A stretch of 64,000 nt of DNA, taken from contig CAWFLD010000002.1 of assembly GCA_963816555.1 (NCBI GenBank), positions 372,001-436,000 on the forward strand, written 5' to 3'. Shown in pieces: positions 25,967-37,197 of the stretch. Every line of letters begins with the position of its first letter. Within the stretch, counting starts at the first letter, position 1. The notes under the pieces were generated by a model that had not been told where the DNA came from, did not search any database, and saw nothing but the letters and a program-made list of their open reading frames with translations. The position numbers were made by a program, and so were the translations under genes. The DNA comes from Lutibaculum sp963816555 (GTDB lineage: Bacteria > Pseudomonadota > Alphaproteobacteria > Rhizobiales > Tepidamorphaceae).

Positions 25967-27220
25967 ATGGCTAAGGCAACCGCCGGGGGGCCGCGCGAGG
26001 CGCGGTCCCTCAGGCGTCGGCTGGCGCGCGCCGAGCGGCGCCGCAAGCTGCGCGCCTTCCTCCTCGTCGTGCCGCTCATCGTCTTCGTCCTGGTGTTCTT
26101 CGCGGCGCCGATCGTCGGCATGCTCGAGCGCGCCGTCGTCGACACGGAGCTGATGGACGCCTGGCCGCAGACGGCGCAGGCCGTGCGCGCGCACGACTGG
26201 AGCGCGGAGAAGGTGCCGGGCGAGGACGTCTTCGCGACGCTCGGGCCCGAGCTCGCGAAGTCCTACGAGGAGCGCACGGTCGCGGCCGTCGCGCGGCGGC
26301 TGAACTACGACCTCGACGGCGGCCGGTCGCTGGTGATGAACACGGCGCGCAAGGTCGCCCGTCTCGACGCGACGCCGCAATCGTGGCGGCAGACGATCCT
26401 CGACATCGAGCCCGACTGGGGCAAGCCCGCGACCTGGGCTGCGATCCGCCGCGCGGCCGGGCCGCTCACCGACTTCTACCTGCTGCAGACGGTCGACCGG
26501 CAGCGCGACGTCGACGGCTCCATCGTGCCCGTCGACCCGGACCGGGCGATCTACCTGCAGATCTACGCGCGCACCTTCGGCATCGCGCTCACCGTCACGC
26601 TCCTCTGCTTCGCGATCGGCTTCCCGATCGCCTACCTGCTGGCGAGCCTGCCGACGGACCGGGCCAACCTCCTGATGATCCTCGTGCTCCTGCCGTTCTG
26701 GACGCCGCTCCTCGTGCGGACCGCGGCCTGGGTCGTGGTCCTGCAGGAGCACGGGCTCGTGAACCAGATCCTGCAGTTCCTGCACCTGACGGACGGGCCG
26801 CTGCGCCTCGTCTACAACCGGGCGGGCGTCATCATCGCGATGACGCACGTGCTCCTGCCCTTCATGATCCTGCCGCTCTACGCGGTGATGCGCACCGTGC
26901 CGCCGCACTACATGCGCGCCGCGCGGTCGCTCGGCGCGCCGCCCTTCACCGCGTTCCGCCGGGTCTACATCCCGCAGATCATGCCCGGCATCGCGGCGGG
27001 CTCGATCCTCGTCTTCATCATCGCGCTCGGCTACTACATCACGCCGGCCCTCGTCGGCGGGGCGTCCGACCAGATGGTGTCCTACTACATCGCCTTCTAC
27101 ACGACCGACACGGTCAACTGGGGCCTCGCGGCGGCGCTCGGCGCCGGCCTCCTGACGGCGACGCTTATCCTCTACGGCGTCTATTCCCGCCTCGTCGGCG
27201 GGGTCAGGGGGGTGATGTGA
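25967..27220 (+). CDS. ABC importer permease (PotB-like) with long periplasmic insertion
   Basis: A 417-residue inner-membrane permease, much longer than the roughly 285-residue PotB norm. The first membrane segment is at about 30-52. Some 140 hydrophilic residues follow (53-190), predicted periplasmic, and then the ordinary permease core with five further helices from about 198. The ATPase-docking loop is YMRAARSLGAPPFTAFRRVY near 320. The next permease gene starts within its stop codon region, so the two are translationally coupled. Confidence 0.88.
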   Translation: MAKATAGGPREARSLRRRLARAERRRKLRAFLLVVPLIVFVLVFFAAPIVGMLERAVVDTELMDAWPQTAQAVRAHDWSAEKVPGEDVFATLGPELAKSYEERTVAAVARRLNYDLDGGRSLVMNTARKVARLDATPQSWRQTILDIEPDWGKPATWAAIRRAAGPLTDFYLLQTVDRQRDVDGSIVPVDPDRAIYLQIYARTFGIALTVTLLCFAIGFPIAYLLASLPTDRANLLMILVLLPFWTPLLVRTAAWVVVLQEHGLVNQILQFLHLTDGPLRLVYNRAGVIIAMTHVLLPFMILPLYAVMRTVPPHYMRAARSLGAPPFTAFRRVYIPQIMPGIAAGSILVFIIALGYYITPALVGGASDQMVSYYIAFYTTDTVNWGLAAALGAGLLTATLILYGVYSRLVGGVRGVM

Positions 27221-28041
27221 GCGGCTCGGTGACGACGACCGAGAAGGCCTGGACGGCCGTGCTCTACGTCATGTCGGTGGCGGGCTTCGTGTTCCTCGTC
27301 GCGCCCATCCTCGCGATCGTGCCGCTGTCCTTCAACGACGGGCAGTTCCTCACCTATCCGCTGCGCGGGCTGTCGCTGCGCTGGTACGAGGACTTCTTCT
27401 TCTCCGGCACGTGGATGTTCTCGATCCGCAACAGCCTGATCATCGGCGTCAGCGCGGCGCTGATCGCCACGCTGCTCGGCACGCTCGCGGCGGCGGGGCT
27501 GTGGCTCGCCGACTTCCCGGGCAAGCGGCTCCTCGGCGCCTTCCTGCTCGCGCCGATGATCGTGCCGATCGTCATCTATTCCGTCGGTCTCTACTTCTAC
27601 TTCGCCCCGTGGGACCTGACGGCGACGCATCTCGGCCTGATCATCGCCCACGCGGTGCTCGGCACGCCCTTCGTCCTCATCACGGTCAGCGCCACGCTGT
27701 CCGGCTTCGACCGGACGCTGATCCGCGCCGGGCTCAGCCTCGGCGCCGCGCCGCTGACGGTGGCGCGGCGGGTCGTCTTCCCGCTGATCGCGCCGGGCGT
27801 GGTGTTCGGCGCGCTCTTCGCCTTCGCCGTCTCGCTGGAGGAGGTGATCACCGTGCTGCTGATCGGCGGGCCGAACCAGCGCACCCTGCCGCGCGAGATG
27901 TTCTCCGGCATCCGCGAGAACATCTCGCCGACCATCGCCGCGGCGGCGACCATCATGATCGCGCTCGCGATCCTCCTCCTCGTGACGGCGGAGCTCCTGC
28001 GCCGCCGCTCGGCCCGCCTGCAGGCCAGGGGAGGGGACTAG
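27217..28041 (+). CDS. ABC importer permease (PotC-like)
   Basis: A 274-residue permease with six hydrophobic helices, starting at a GTG that overlaps the PotB stop (GTGA). The family opening SVAGFVFLVAPILAIVPLSF, the PLRGLSLRWYEDFF segment and the EAA loop LIRAGLSLGAAPLTVARRVV are clear. No PotA-type ATPase gene follows: a TetR gene on the other strand comes next. The importer must borrow an ATPase encoded elsewhere. Confidence 0.9.
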   Translation: MSGSVTTTEKAWTAVLYVMSVAGFVFLVAPILAIVPLSFNDGQFLTYPLRGLSLRWYEDFFFSGTWMFSIRNSLIIGVSAALIATLLGTLAAAGLWLADFPGKRLLGAFLLAPMIVPIVIYSVGLYFYFAPWDLTATHLGLIIAHAVLGTPFVLITVSATLSGFDRTLIRAGLSLGAAPLTVARRVVFPLIAPGVVFGALFAFAVSLEEVITVLLIGGPNQRTLPREMFSGIRENISPTIAAAATIMIALAILLLVTAELLRRRSARLQARGGD

Positions 28042-28064
28042 CGCCCGCCGTCGCGCGCGCCCGG

Positions 28065-28733
28065 CTACTCGGACGGCCGGGGCGCCGTCAGGTACGTCAT
28101 CACGACGTCGACGGCGTGCGCGCGCCGCCGCTCGAGCCATTCGGGATCGCCGAGATCGCGCTGGAACATGGCCGACAGCGTGTGGCGCTGGGCGAGATGG
28201 GTGATGCACAGCGACAGGATCGTCACGTAGAGCTGCGGGGGATCGATGTCGGCCTTGAAGACGCCGCTCGCGTGGCCACGCGACAGCAGGTCGGCGATCG
28301 TCTCGACGAGCGGCAGCGTGGTGTCGGACACCAGCGGAAGCTCCCGCACGAAGCGGCCCCGCGCCATGTTCTCGTTGCGGATGATGGCGACGAAATCAGG
28401 GTTGTCGCGCAGATAGTCGAAGGTGAACTCGATCAGCCGGCGCATCCCGGCCTCCGGGCGCATGGCGGCGAGGTCGAGCTGGCGCTCCAGCGCGCGGATG
28501 CGGGCATAGGTGTCCTCGAGGACCGCCAGGTAGAGCTCCTCCTTCCCCCCGAAATAGCGGTAGATCATCTGGACGTTGACCTCCGCCGCCCGCGCGATCT
28601 TGTCGATCCGGGCGCCGCTCAGGCCATGCTGCGAGAAGGCGCCTCGCGCGGCGTCGAGAATGCGCTGCCGGGTGGCCTCGGCGTCGCGCTTGCGCGGCAC
28701 GCGTCTGAGATCCTGCTCTTGCTTGATCGTCAC
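28065..28733 (-). CDS. TetR/AcrR-family regulator
   Basis: A 222-residue repressor with an N-terminal TetR helix-turn-helix (TRQRILDAARGAFSQHGLSG, then IARAAEVNVQMIYRYFGGKE, about residues 21-60) and an all-helical ligand-binding domain. It is divergent from the LivK-headed operon. The 302-base gap carries the palindrome ATGTAA-N8-TTGCAT, which recurs upstream of the second Liv operon at 43599, so this protein is the best candidate regulator of both. Confidence 0.88.
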   Translation of the reverse strand: MTIKQEQDLRRVPRKRDAEATRQRILDAARGAFSQHGLSGARIDKIARAAEVNVQMIYRYFGGKEELYLAVLEDTYARIRALERQLDLAAMRPEAGMRRLIEFTFDYLRDNPDFVAIIRNENMARGRFVRELPLVSDTTLPLVETIADLLSRGHASGVFKADIDPPQLYVTILSLCITHLAQRHTLSAMFQRDLGDPEWLERRRAHAVDVVMTYLTAPRPSE

Positions 28734-28883
28734 GAGGTTCGCGTCTCCGTGGTGGCGGCAGGCTGCCTTCGGGGGCCGGCGGGTGATGCCCGCAAATAAG
28801 GCACGTGGCGCCCGTTTGAACAGGCACGCCGCGCTTGCGGCACCGAGACCGTAGCCGGTGGGAACGAGGTCGCCAAATCCAGT

Positions 28884-28910
28884 ATGTAAAAATTTGCTTG
28901 CATGCTAGCA
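28884..28910. promoter_or_regulatory. Candidate TetR operator upstream of the plus-strand Liv operon
   Basis: ATGTAA (28884-28889), eight bases, TTGCAT (28898-28903), overlapping a second near-palindrome TGCTTGCATGCTAGCA (28895-28910). It is 151 bases upstream of the TetR start and about 130 before LivK. The same half-sites with the same spacing occur at 43599-43618. Confidence 0.6.
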
Positions 28911-29035
28911 TTCCCCAGCGTCAGGCGTCCGTCGCGGTCGGCCTCGAACGCACTTTGGCCCGACCGTTGCATCGTCTCACGGGTGGCAGGCGCAACGACG
29001 CCTGCGAACGCCAATTCCGGAAGGGGAGAGTCGAC

Positions 29036-30232
29036 GTGAAGACAACTTCGAGGCTCAGAATGCTGCCGGCCCTGGTGGGGGCGACGCTCGTCGCGCTCGG
29101 TCTCGCCGCGCCAGCGAACACCGCCCAGGCGGCCGATCCGATCAAGCTGGGGCACGTCGCCGCCCTCTCGGGAGCTTCGGCGCAGTCGGGAGAGGCGATC
29201 ACGCGCGGCCTGCAGATCGCGATCGACGAGATCAACGGGTCCGGCGGCCTGCTCGGCGGGCGGATGATCGAGCTCATCCAGCGCGACGACGAGTCGAAGC
29301 CCCCGAAGGGCCTCATCGCCGCGCGCGAGCTGATCTACAACGAGAAGGTCGCCGCCTTCTTCGGCGGCATCGATTCCCCGGTCTCGCTCGCCATCGCGCC
29401 GCTCGCCAACCAGGAGAAGACGCCGTTCATGGGCGTCTGGGCCGCGGCCACCGGCATCACCCGCAACGGCGCCGACCCGAACTACGTCTTCCGCGTGTCG
29501 GCGATCGACGCGCTCGTCGACGTGAAGCTGCTCAAATACGCCAACGAGCATTCCGGCGCGTCCAAGGTCGGCCTCATGCTGATCAACAATCCCTGGGGCG
29601 AGTCGAACGAGAAGGGGCTGAAGGCGGCCGACGAGGCCAACGACAAGGTCGAGATCGTCGGCGTCGAGAAGTTCGAGGGCGGCGACGTCGACATGACGCC
29701 GCAGCTCACCCGGCTGAAGGATGCCGGCGCCGAGGCGATCATCCTCGTCGTCAACGCGCCTCCCGGCGCCCAGATGATGAAGTCGCGCGAGCGCATGGGC
29801 TGGGACGTGCCGGTCGTCTCCCACTGGGGGATCTCCGGCGGCCGCTTCCCCGAGCTGGCGGGACCGACGGCTGGCGACGCGCACTTCGTGCAGACCTACT
29901 CCTTCTTCGGAGACCAGGGCCCCGTCGGCAAGTCGTTCCTCGACAAGCTCAAGGCCAAGTATCCCGAGATCAAGGGCCCGGAGGACGTGTTCTCCCCGGT
30001 CGGCACCGCGAACGCCTATGACGCGATGCATCTCCTGGCCATGGCGATCGAGCAGGCCGGCTCCACCGACGGCGACGCCATCCGCAAGGCGCTCGAGAAC
30101 CTCGACGGCAGCTATGACGGTCTGATCAAGACCTACGAGAAGCCGTTCTCCGCCGAGGATCACGATGCCCTCGGGCCGGACGACTACATCATGGTCCACT
30201 ACGACGGCGATCAGGTCGTCCCGACGGAGTGA
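29036..30232 (+). CDS. Branched-chain-amino-acid-type (LivK-like) solute-binding protein, operon 1
   Basis: Periplasmic receptor of a HAAT/Liv-class importer, 398 residues. Start GTG 29036 follows GGAAGGGGAGAG, and the signal peptide is cleaved near AQAADPIK (about 36). Family features are KLGHVAALSGASAQSGEAIT, GLQIAIDEINGSGGLLGG, FFGGIDSPVSLAIAPLAN, and the two-lobe repeat. The genes after it encode LivH, LivM, LivG and LivF parts and then three hydrolase-type genes, so the ligand is probably an amide, ureide or heterocycle rather than leucine. Confidence 0.9.
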   Translation: MKTTSRLRMLPALVGATLVALGLAAPANTAQAADPIKLGHVAALSGASAQSGEAITRGLQIAIDEINGSGGLLGGRMIELIQRDDESKPPKGLIAARELIYNEKVAAFFGGIDSPVSLAIAPLANQEKTPFMGVWAAATGITRNGADPNYVFRVSAIDALVDVKLLKYANEHSGASKVGLMLINNPWGESNEKGLKAADEANDKVEIVGVEKFEGGDVDMTPQLTRLKDAGAEAIILVVNAPPGAQMMKSRERMGWDVPVVSHWGISGGRFPELAGPTAGDAHFVQTYSFFGDQGPVGKSFLDKLKAKYPEIKGPEDVFSPVGTANAYDAMHLLAMAIEQAGSTDGDAIRKALENLDGSYDGLIKTYEKPFSAEDHDALGPDDYIMVHYDGDQVVPTE

Positions 30233-30251
30233 CGTGAGGCAAGGCACGCTG

Positions 30252-30277
30252 CCGGGCGGCGATTGCGCGCCGCCCGG
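30252..30277 (+). terminator. Intercistronic hairpin between livK and livH (operon 1)
   Basis: Perfect nine-pair stem CCGGGCGGC / GCCGCCCGG with an eight-base loop, 20 bases after livK. Such hairpins commonly stabilise the abundant binding-protein mRNA and reduce read-through to the permease genes. Confidence 0.6.
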
Positions 30278-30322
30278 TCCACTTCAGGCTCCGCGACCCC
30301 AAAGCGGCATTCGGGATAGCCC

Positions 30323-31196
30323 ATGCTCTTCCTCTCGGCCCTGATCACCGGTCTCGGGCTCGGCAGCATGTACGGCCTGCTGGCGCTCGGCTTCTACGTC
30401 ACCTACGTCGTGTCCAACACGGTCAATTTCGCGCAGGGCTCGACCATGATGCTCGGCGCGGTGCTGTGCTTCACCTTCTGGGTGACGTTCGGCTGGCCGG
30501 TGCCGATCGCGATCGTGCTCGCTCTCGCCGGTTGCGCGGCCTGGGGCGTCGCGGTCGAGCGCATCGCGGTGCGGCCCTTCGTGCGGCGCAATTCCGAAGC
30601 CTGGCTGATGGCCACGGTCGCGCTGGGCATCGTGCTCGACAATGTCGTGCTGTTCACCTTCGGGCGCGACCCGCGCGGGCATGCCGCCGACGCCGCTCGT
30701 CACCGAGACGTTCGCGCTGGCCGGCGTCCGGGTTCAGCCGCAGCAGGTGCTGATCCCGCTCGTCGGCATCGGGCTCGCCGTCGCCTTCACGCTGTTTTCC
30801 AGGCGCACCCGGCACGGCCTCGCCATGCTGGCCGTCGTCCAGAACGAGGCCGCGGCCCGGCTCATGGGGATCAATGTCGGCGTGGCGGTGTCGGCCGCCT
30901 TCGCGATGTCGGGCTTCTTCGCCGGCGTCGCCGGCATCCTGATCGCGCCGCTGTTCACGATCTCGTCCACCATGGGCACGCTGTTCGGCATCAAGGCCTT
31001 CGCCGTGGCGATCCTCGGCGGCATCACGCAACCCCTGGGGCGTCATGTTCGCCGGCGTGCTCTACGGCCTCGCCGAGGCGATGATCACGGCGAGCTTCGG
31101 CTCGACCTACACCCAGATCACGGCCTTCTCGCTCGTCATCGTCGCGCTGGCGCTGCGACCCGACGGCCTGTTCGGACGCGCGGGCGTGAAGAAGGT

Positions 31197-31200
<4 letters not shown>
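30323..31200 (+). pseudogene. LivH-like permease, operon 1 (two frameshifts)
   Basis: Inner-membrane permease, about 292 residues when two extra bases are removed. The first part (LITGLGLGSMYGLLALGFYV, TVNFAQGSTMMLGA) runs to FGRDPRG. An inserted G near 30676 moves the frame to MPPTPLVTETFALAGVRVQP. An inserted C near 31031 moves it again, to ITNPWGVMFAGVLYGLAEAM and the end GRAGVKKV. The protein is otherwise intact and conserved, so sequencing error is more likely than decay. Its stop overlaps the start of the next gene (ATGA). Confidence 0.8.
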
Positions 31201-33701
<2,501 letters not shown>

Positions 33702-33731
33702 GCAAGAACCCGAAGCCCTGAGGAGCGGAAC

Positions 33732-34973
33732 ATGGATCTCATCTTGAAGGATGCGCGCCTGCCCGGCGATCCCGCGCGCAGCGTCGACATCGGCATCTCG
33801 GACGGCCGCATCGCCGTCATCGAGCCCGACCTCGCGGCCGAGGGCGAGACGATCGACCTCGGGGGCCGGCTCGTCTCGCCGGGCTTCGTCGAGACGCACA
33901 TCCATCTCGACAAGTCCTGCATCCTCGACCGCTGCGCCTCGCGCCGCGGCGACCTCGAGGAGGCGATCGGCGAGGTGGCGAAGGCCAAGAAGGAATTCAC
34001 GGCGGAGGACGTCTACGAGCGCGGCCGCAGGACGGTGGAGAAGTGCCTTCTCCAGGGCACGACGCACATGCGCACCCATCTCGAGGTCGACCCGGCCATC
34101 GGGCTGCGCAGCTTCGAGGGCGTCATGCAGCTCATCGAGGATTATTCCTGGGCGATCGACATCGAGATCTGCGTCTTCCCGCAGGAAGGGCTGCTCAACT
34201 ATCCCGGCACCGACGAGCTGATGGTCGAGGCGATGAAGCGCGGCGCCAAGGTCGTCGGCGCCGCGCCCTACACCGACAGCGACCCGCACGGCCAGATCGA
34301 CCGGGTCTTCGAGATCGCGCGCGAGTTCGACGCCGATATCGACATGCATCTCGACTTCGGGGTCGACGCGAGCGAGCTCGACCTCGATCACGTCTGCGAC
34401 CTGGCCGAGCGCTACGGCCGGGGAGGGCGCACCGCGATCGGCCACGTCACGAAGCTCGCCTATGTCGACGCCCGAGCGGCTCGAGGAGGTGGCCGGCCGC
34501 CTGCGCGACGCCGGCGTCGCGCTGACGGTGCTGCCCTCGACCGACCTGTTCCTGATGGGGCGCGACCGCGACCACGCCCAGACGCGCGGCGTGACGCACG
34601 CCCACAAGCTGTTGCACCACGGCGTGAACTGCTCGCTCTCGACGAACAACGTGCTGAACCCGTTCACGCCGTTCGGCGACTGCTCGCTCATGCGCATGGC
34701 GAACCTGAACGCCAACATCTGCCATGTCGGCGCCTCGGACGACATCGCCGAGTGCTTCAACATGGTCACGCACGCGCTCGGCCCGGCTGATGAACCTGCC
34801 CGACTACGGCCTCGAGGCCGGGCAAGTCGGCGGATCTCGTGGTGATCGACGCGGCCACCACCCAGTCGGCGGTCGCCGAGCTGGCCCCCGTCCTCTATGC
34901 CTTCAAGCGCGGTCGCCGGACCCTGACCCGCCAGCCCGCCAACCTCCATTTTCCGAATCGGGAACCTGCATGA
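33732..34973 (+). pseudogene. Cytosine-deaminase-like amidohydrolase (three frameshifts)
   Basis: Metal-dependent amidohydrolase, about 413 residues corrected. The intact N-terminal 240 residues show LVSPGFVETHIHLDKSCILD (metal site HIHLD), TTHMRTHLEVDP, DIDMHLDFGVDASELD and TAIGHVTKLA. Inserted bases near 34471, 34786 and 34823 move the frame through LPSTDLFLMGRDRDHAQTRG and CSLSTNNVLNPFTPFGDCSL to the end LTRQPANLHFPNREPA. The last codons overlap the amidase start by an ATGA. The closest style is the cytosine deaminase/N-isopropylammelide-type deaminases, so it probably deaminates or opens an N-heterocycle. The exact substrate is unknown. Confidence 0.75.
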
Positions 34974-36179
34974 GCTCGAAAGACCTGTCCGCCGCCACGC
35001 CCGCCGATGACGCGCTCGGCGCCTTCTGCCCGGACAACCAGATCGCGGTCCGGGGCTCGGGAGAGGGGCCGCTGGCGGGGCTCTCCTTCGCGGCGAAGGA
35101 CGTCTTCGACGTCGCCGGCGCCGTGACCGGCAACGGCCACCCGGACTGGCTGCGCACGCACGGCCCGGCGGACCGCTCGGCGGTCGCCGTGGAGCGCCTG
35201 CTGGAGGCTGGCGCCGACCTCGTGGGCAAGACGATCAGCGACGAGCTCGCCTATTCGCTGACCGGCGAGAACGTCCATTACGGGACGCCGGTCAACCCGG
35301 CCGATCCCTCCCGCGTGCCCGGCGGCTCGTCGAGCGGTTCCGTGTCGGTCGCCGCGGCCGGTGCGGTCGATTTCTCCCTCGGCTCGGATTGCGGCGGCTC
35401 GGTGCGGGTGCCGGCCAGCTATTGCGGCATCCTCGGCATGCGGCCGAGCCACGGCAGCGTGTCGCTCGAGGGCGCCGTGCCGTTCGCCCCGAGCTTCGAC
35501 TGCGCAGGCTGGTTCGCGCGCGATCCCGACATCTTCGTGCGCGTCGGGCGCGTGCTGCTGGCGGACGACTCGCCGGCACGGCCGGTGACGCGGGTGGTGT
35601 TTCCCGTCGATGCCTTCGCGATGCTCGATCCGGAGGTGCAGGCGGCACTCGCGGCGAGCGGTCGAGCGGATCGAGGCCCTGGTCGGGCCCGGCGAGCGCG
35701 CCGTGCTGGCGGAGGAGGGGCTGGACGCCTGGTCCGAGACCTTCCGCACCATCCAGGCGAGCGAGATCTGGCAGTCGCTCGGCGGGTGGATCGACGAGGT
35801 GAAGCCGCGCTTCGGCCCCGGCGTGAACGAGCGCTTCGCGGCCGCCCGGACCGTCGACCCGCAGGCGCTCGCGCGCGCCAAGGAGCACCGCACGGCGATC
35901 GTCGCCCGCCTCGAGGCCCTGCTGACGCCGGGCACCGTGATGGTCCTGCCGACCGTGCCGCGCGGCGCCCCGCAGCGCGGCGGCGACACCGCCGAGATCG
36001 AGGTGACGTACCGCCACAAGGCGATGAACCTGCTGTGCATCGCCGGGCTCGCGGGACTGCCGCAGATCTCGCTGCCCCTCGCCCGGCACGGGCAGCTGCC
36101 GCTGGGGCTCTCGCTGGTCGGGCCGCGCGGCAGCGACGTCGACCTGCTGGCGCTCGCGGCGGAGGCCTGCGCCGCCTGA
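34970..36179 (+). pseudogene. Amidase-signature hydrolase (AtzE/AtzF/GatA-like), one frameshift near 35657
   Basis: Amidase-signature enzyme, about 402 residues corrected. The Ser-cisSer-Lys triad is visible: Lys in LSFAAKDVFDVAG (near residue 44), the Gly/Ser-rich VPGGSSSGSVSVAA, and the nucleophile region GSDCGGSVRVPASYCG. One extra base near 35657 separates this from VERIEALVGPGERAVLAEEG and the C-terminal half ending LALAAEACAA. The fold is that of 1-carboxybiuret, allophanate and oxalurate amidohydrolases. The following gene encodes an AtzH/HpxZ-like protein, a common partner of such amidases, so a ureide or biuret-type substrate is plausible. Confidence 0.78.
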
Positions 36180-36186
36180 GGGCCGC

Positions 36187-36207
36187 GGCCCCTCGGGAAG
36201 AGGGGCC
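36187..36207 (+). terminator. Intercistronic hairpin between amidase and AtzH-like gene
   Basis: Perfect eight-pair stem GGCCCCTC / GAGGGGCC with a five-base loop, between the amidase stop and the Shine-Dalgarno GGAAGAGG of the next gene. It probably modulates mRNA processing rather than fully terminating. Confidence 0.45.
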
Positions 36208-36236
36208 GGGCGGCGCGGCCGGAAGAGGAGCATCAC

Positions 36237-36614
36237 ATGGACATCAATCTCCCCGACGTGAAGGCGGAGGTCGAGGCGGCCTTCGCGCGCTACGAGGCGG
36301 CTCTCGTCGGCAACGACGTCGCGGTGCTCGACGAGCTCTTCTGGAACAGCCCGCACACGATCCGCTACGGCGCGGGCGAAAATCTCTACGGCTACGACGA
36401 GATCCGGGCCTTCCGGGCCGGCCGCGACCCGAGGAACCTGGCGCGCACGCTGCGCCGCACCGTCATCACGACCTACGGGCGGGACATGGCGACGGCGATG
36501 ACGCTGTTCGAGCGTCCGGGCAGCGGCGGGACGGGCCGGCAGAGCCAGACCTGGATGCGCACGCCGGACGGCTGGAAGGTGGTGGCGGCGCATGTCAGCG
36601 TGATCGCCGCCTGA
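36237..36614 (+). CDS. AtzH/HpxZ-like protein (DUF3225, SnoaL-like fold)
   Basis: A 125-residue cytoplasmic protein of the DUF3225 family. The pattern VKAEVEAAFARYEAALVGND, DELFWNSPHTIRYGAGENLY and TWMRTPDGWKVVAAHVS is diagnostic. Members accompany oxalurate-catabolising (HpxZ) or cyanuric-acid/biuret-degrading (AtzH) amidases; their own biochemical role is not settled. It is the last gene of the plus-strand operon, directly after an amidase, and so supports a ureide/biuret-like pathway. Confidence 0.85.
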   Translation: MDINLPDVKAEVEAAFARYEAALVGNDVAVLDELFWNSPHTIRYGAGENLYGYDEIRAFRAGRDPRNLARTLRRTVITTYGRDMATAMTLFERPGSGGTGRQSQTWMRTPDGWKVVAAHVSVIAA

Positions 36615-36675
36615 GCCTCGGGCGGCGCGGGCCGTTCCGGCGGGCCCCGCCGCGTGGGGGCAGTCGCCCCGCCCT

Positions 36676-37158
36676 CTAGAACGAGACGCGGCCCGGCATC
36701 TCGTACCACTCCCGCAGGACCTCGCGGGCCTCCGCGTCCAGCCCCTCGATGCGAACCATGGGCAGGATCTCGCGCGCCCCGAGCGGCCGGGCGAGCTCGG
36801 CGTAGAGATGGTCGTCGCCGAGCCCGATCGCGGCGGAATCCTCCATCGGCAGCATGTAGTAGGAGGTCCGGAGGCGGGCCCAGAGCATGGCCGAGGCGCA
36901 CATGCAGCAGGGCGCCCCGTTCGTGTAGATGTCGCAGCCGGAGAGGTCGAAGGTGCCGAGCCGCGCGCTGGCGCGCCTGATGGCCAGGGTTTCGGCGTGG
37001 GCGGTCGGGTCGTTGCTCGACAGGACCTCGTTGTGCGCCTCGCCGACGATCTCGCCGTCGCGGACGATCACGGAGCCGAAGGGTCCGCCGTGCCCGCCCC
37101 GGACACCGGCCAGGGACAGCTCTATGACCCTTCGCATGTAGTCGGCGTGGTCCATCAT
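36676..37158 (-). CDS. Nucleoside/guanine deaminase-like zinc deaminase
   Basis: A 160-residue cytidine-deaminase-fold enzyme. The zinc site and catalytic Glu are in DPTAHAETLAIRRA (HAE) and TNGAPCCMCASAMLWAR (PCxxC), and GGPFGSVIVRDGEIVGEAHN is the usual substrate-loop start. Length and motifs fit the bacterial guanine deaminase (GuaD)/nucleoside deaminase group. It is the last gene of the minus-strand Liv operon, 39 bases after LivF, which suggests that the imported compound or a metabolite carries an exocyclic amino group. Confidence 0.85.
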   Translation of the reverse strand: MMDHADYMRRVIELSLAGVRGGHGGPFGSVIVRDGEIVGEAHNEVLSSNDPTAHAETLAIRRASARLGTFDLSGCDIYTNGAPCCMCASAMLWARLRTSYYMLPMEDSAAIGLGDDHLYAELARPLGAREILPMVRIEGLDAEAREVLREWYEMPGRVSF

Positions 37159-37197
37159 CCGTACTCCTTCTGCTTGTGCGCCGGCGGCCGTGCCGGG

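Noticed and set aside
36615..36675. Strong terminator between the convergent AtzH-like and deaminase genes
   Set aside because: Only imperfect GC-rich pairing is visible; I could not define a clean stem.
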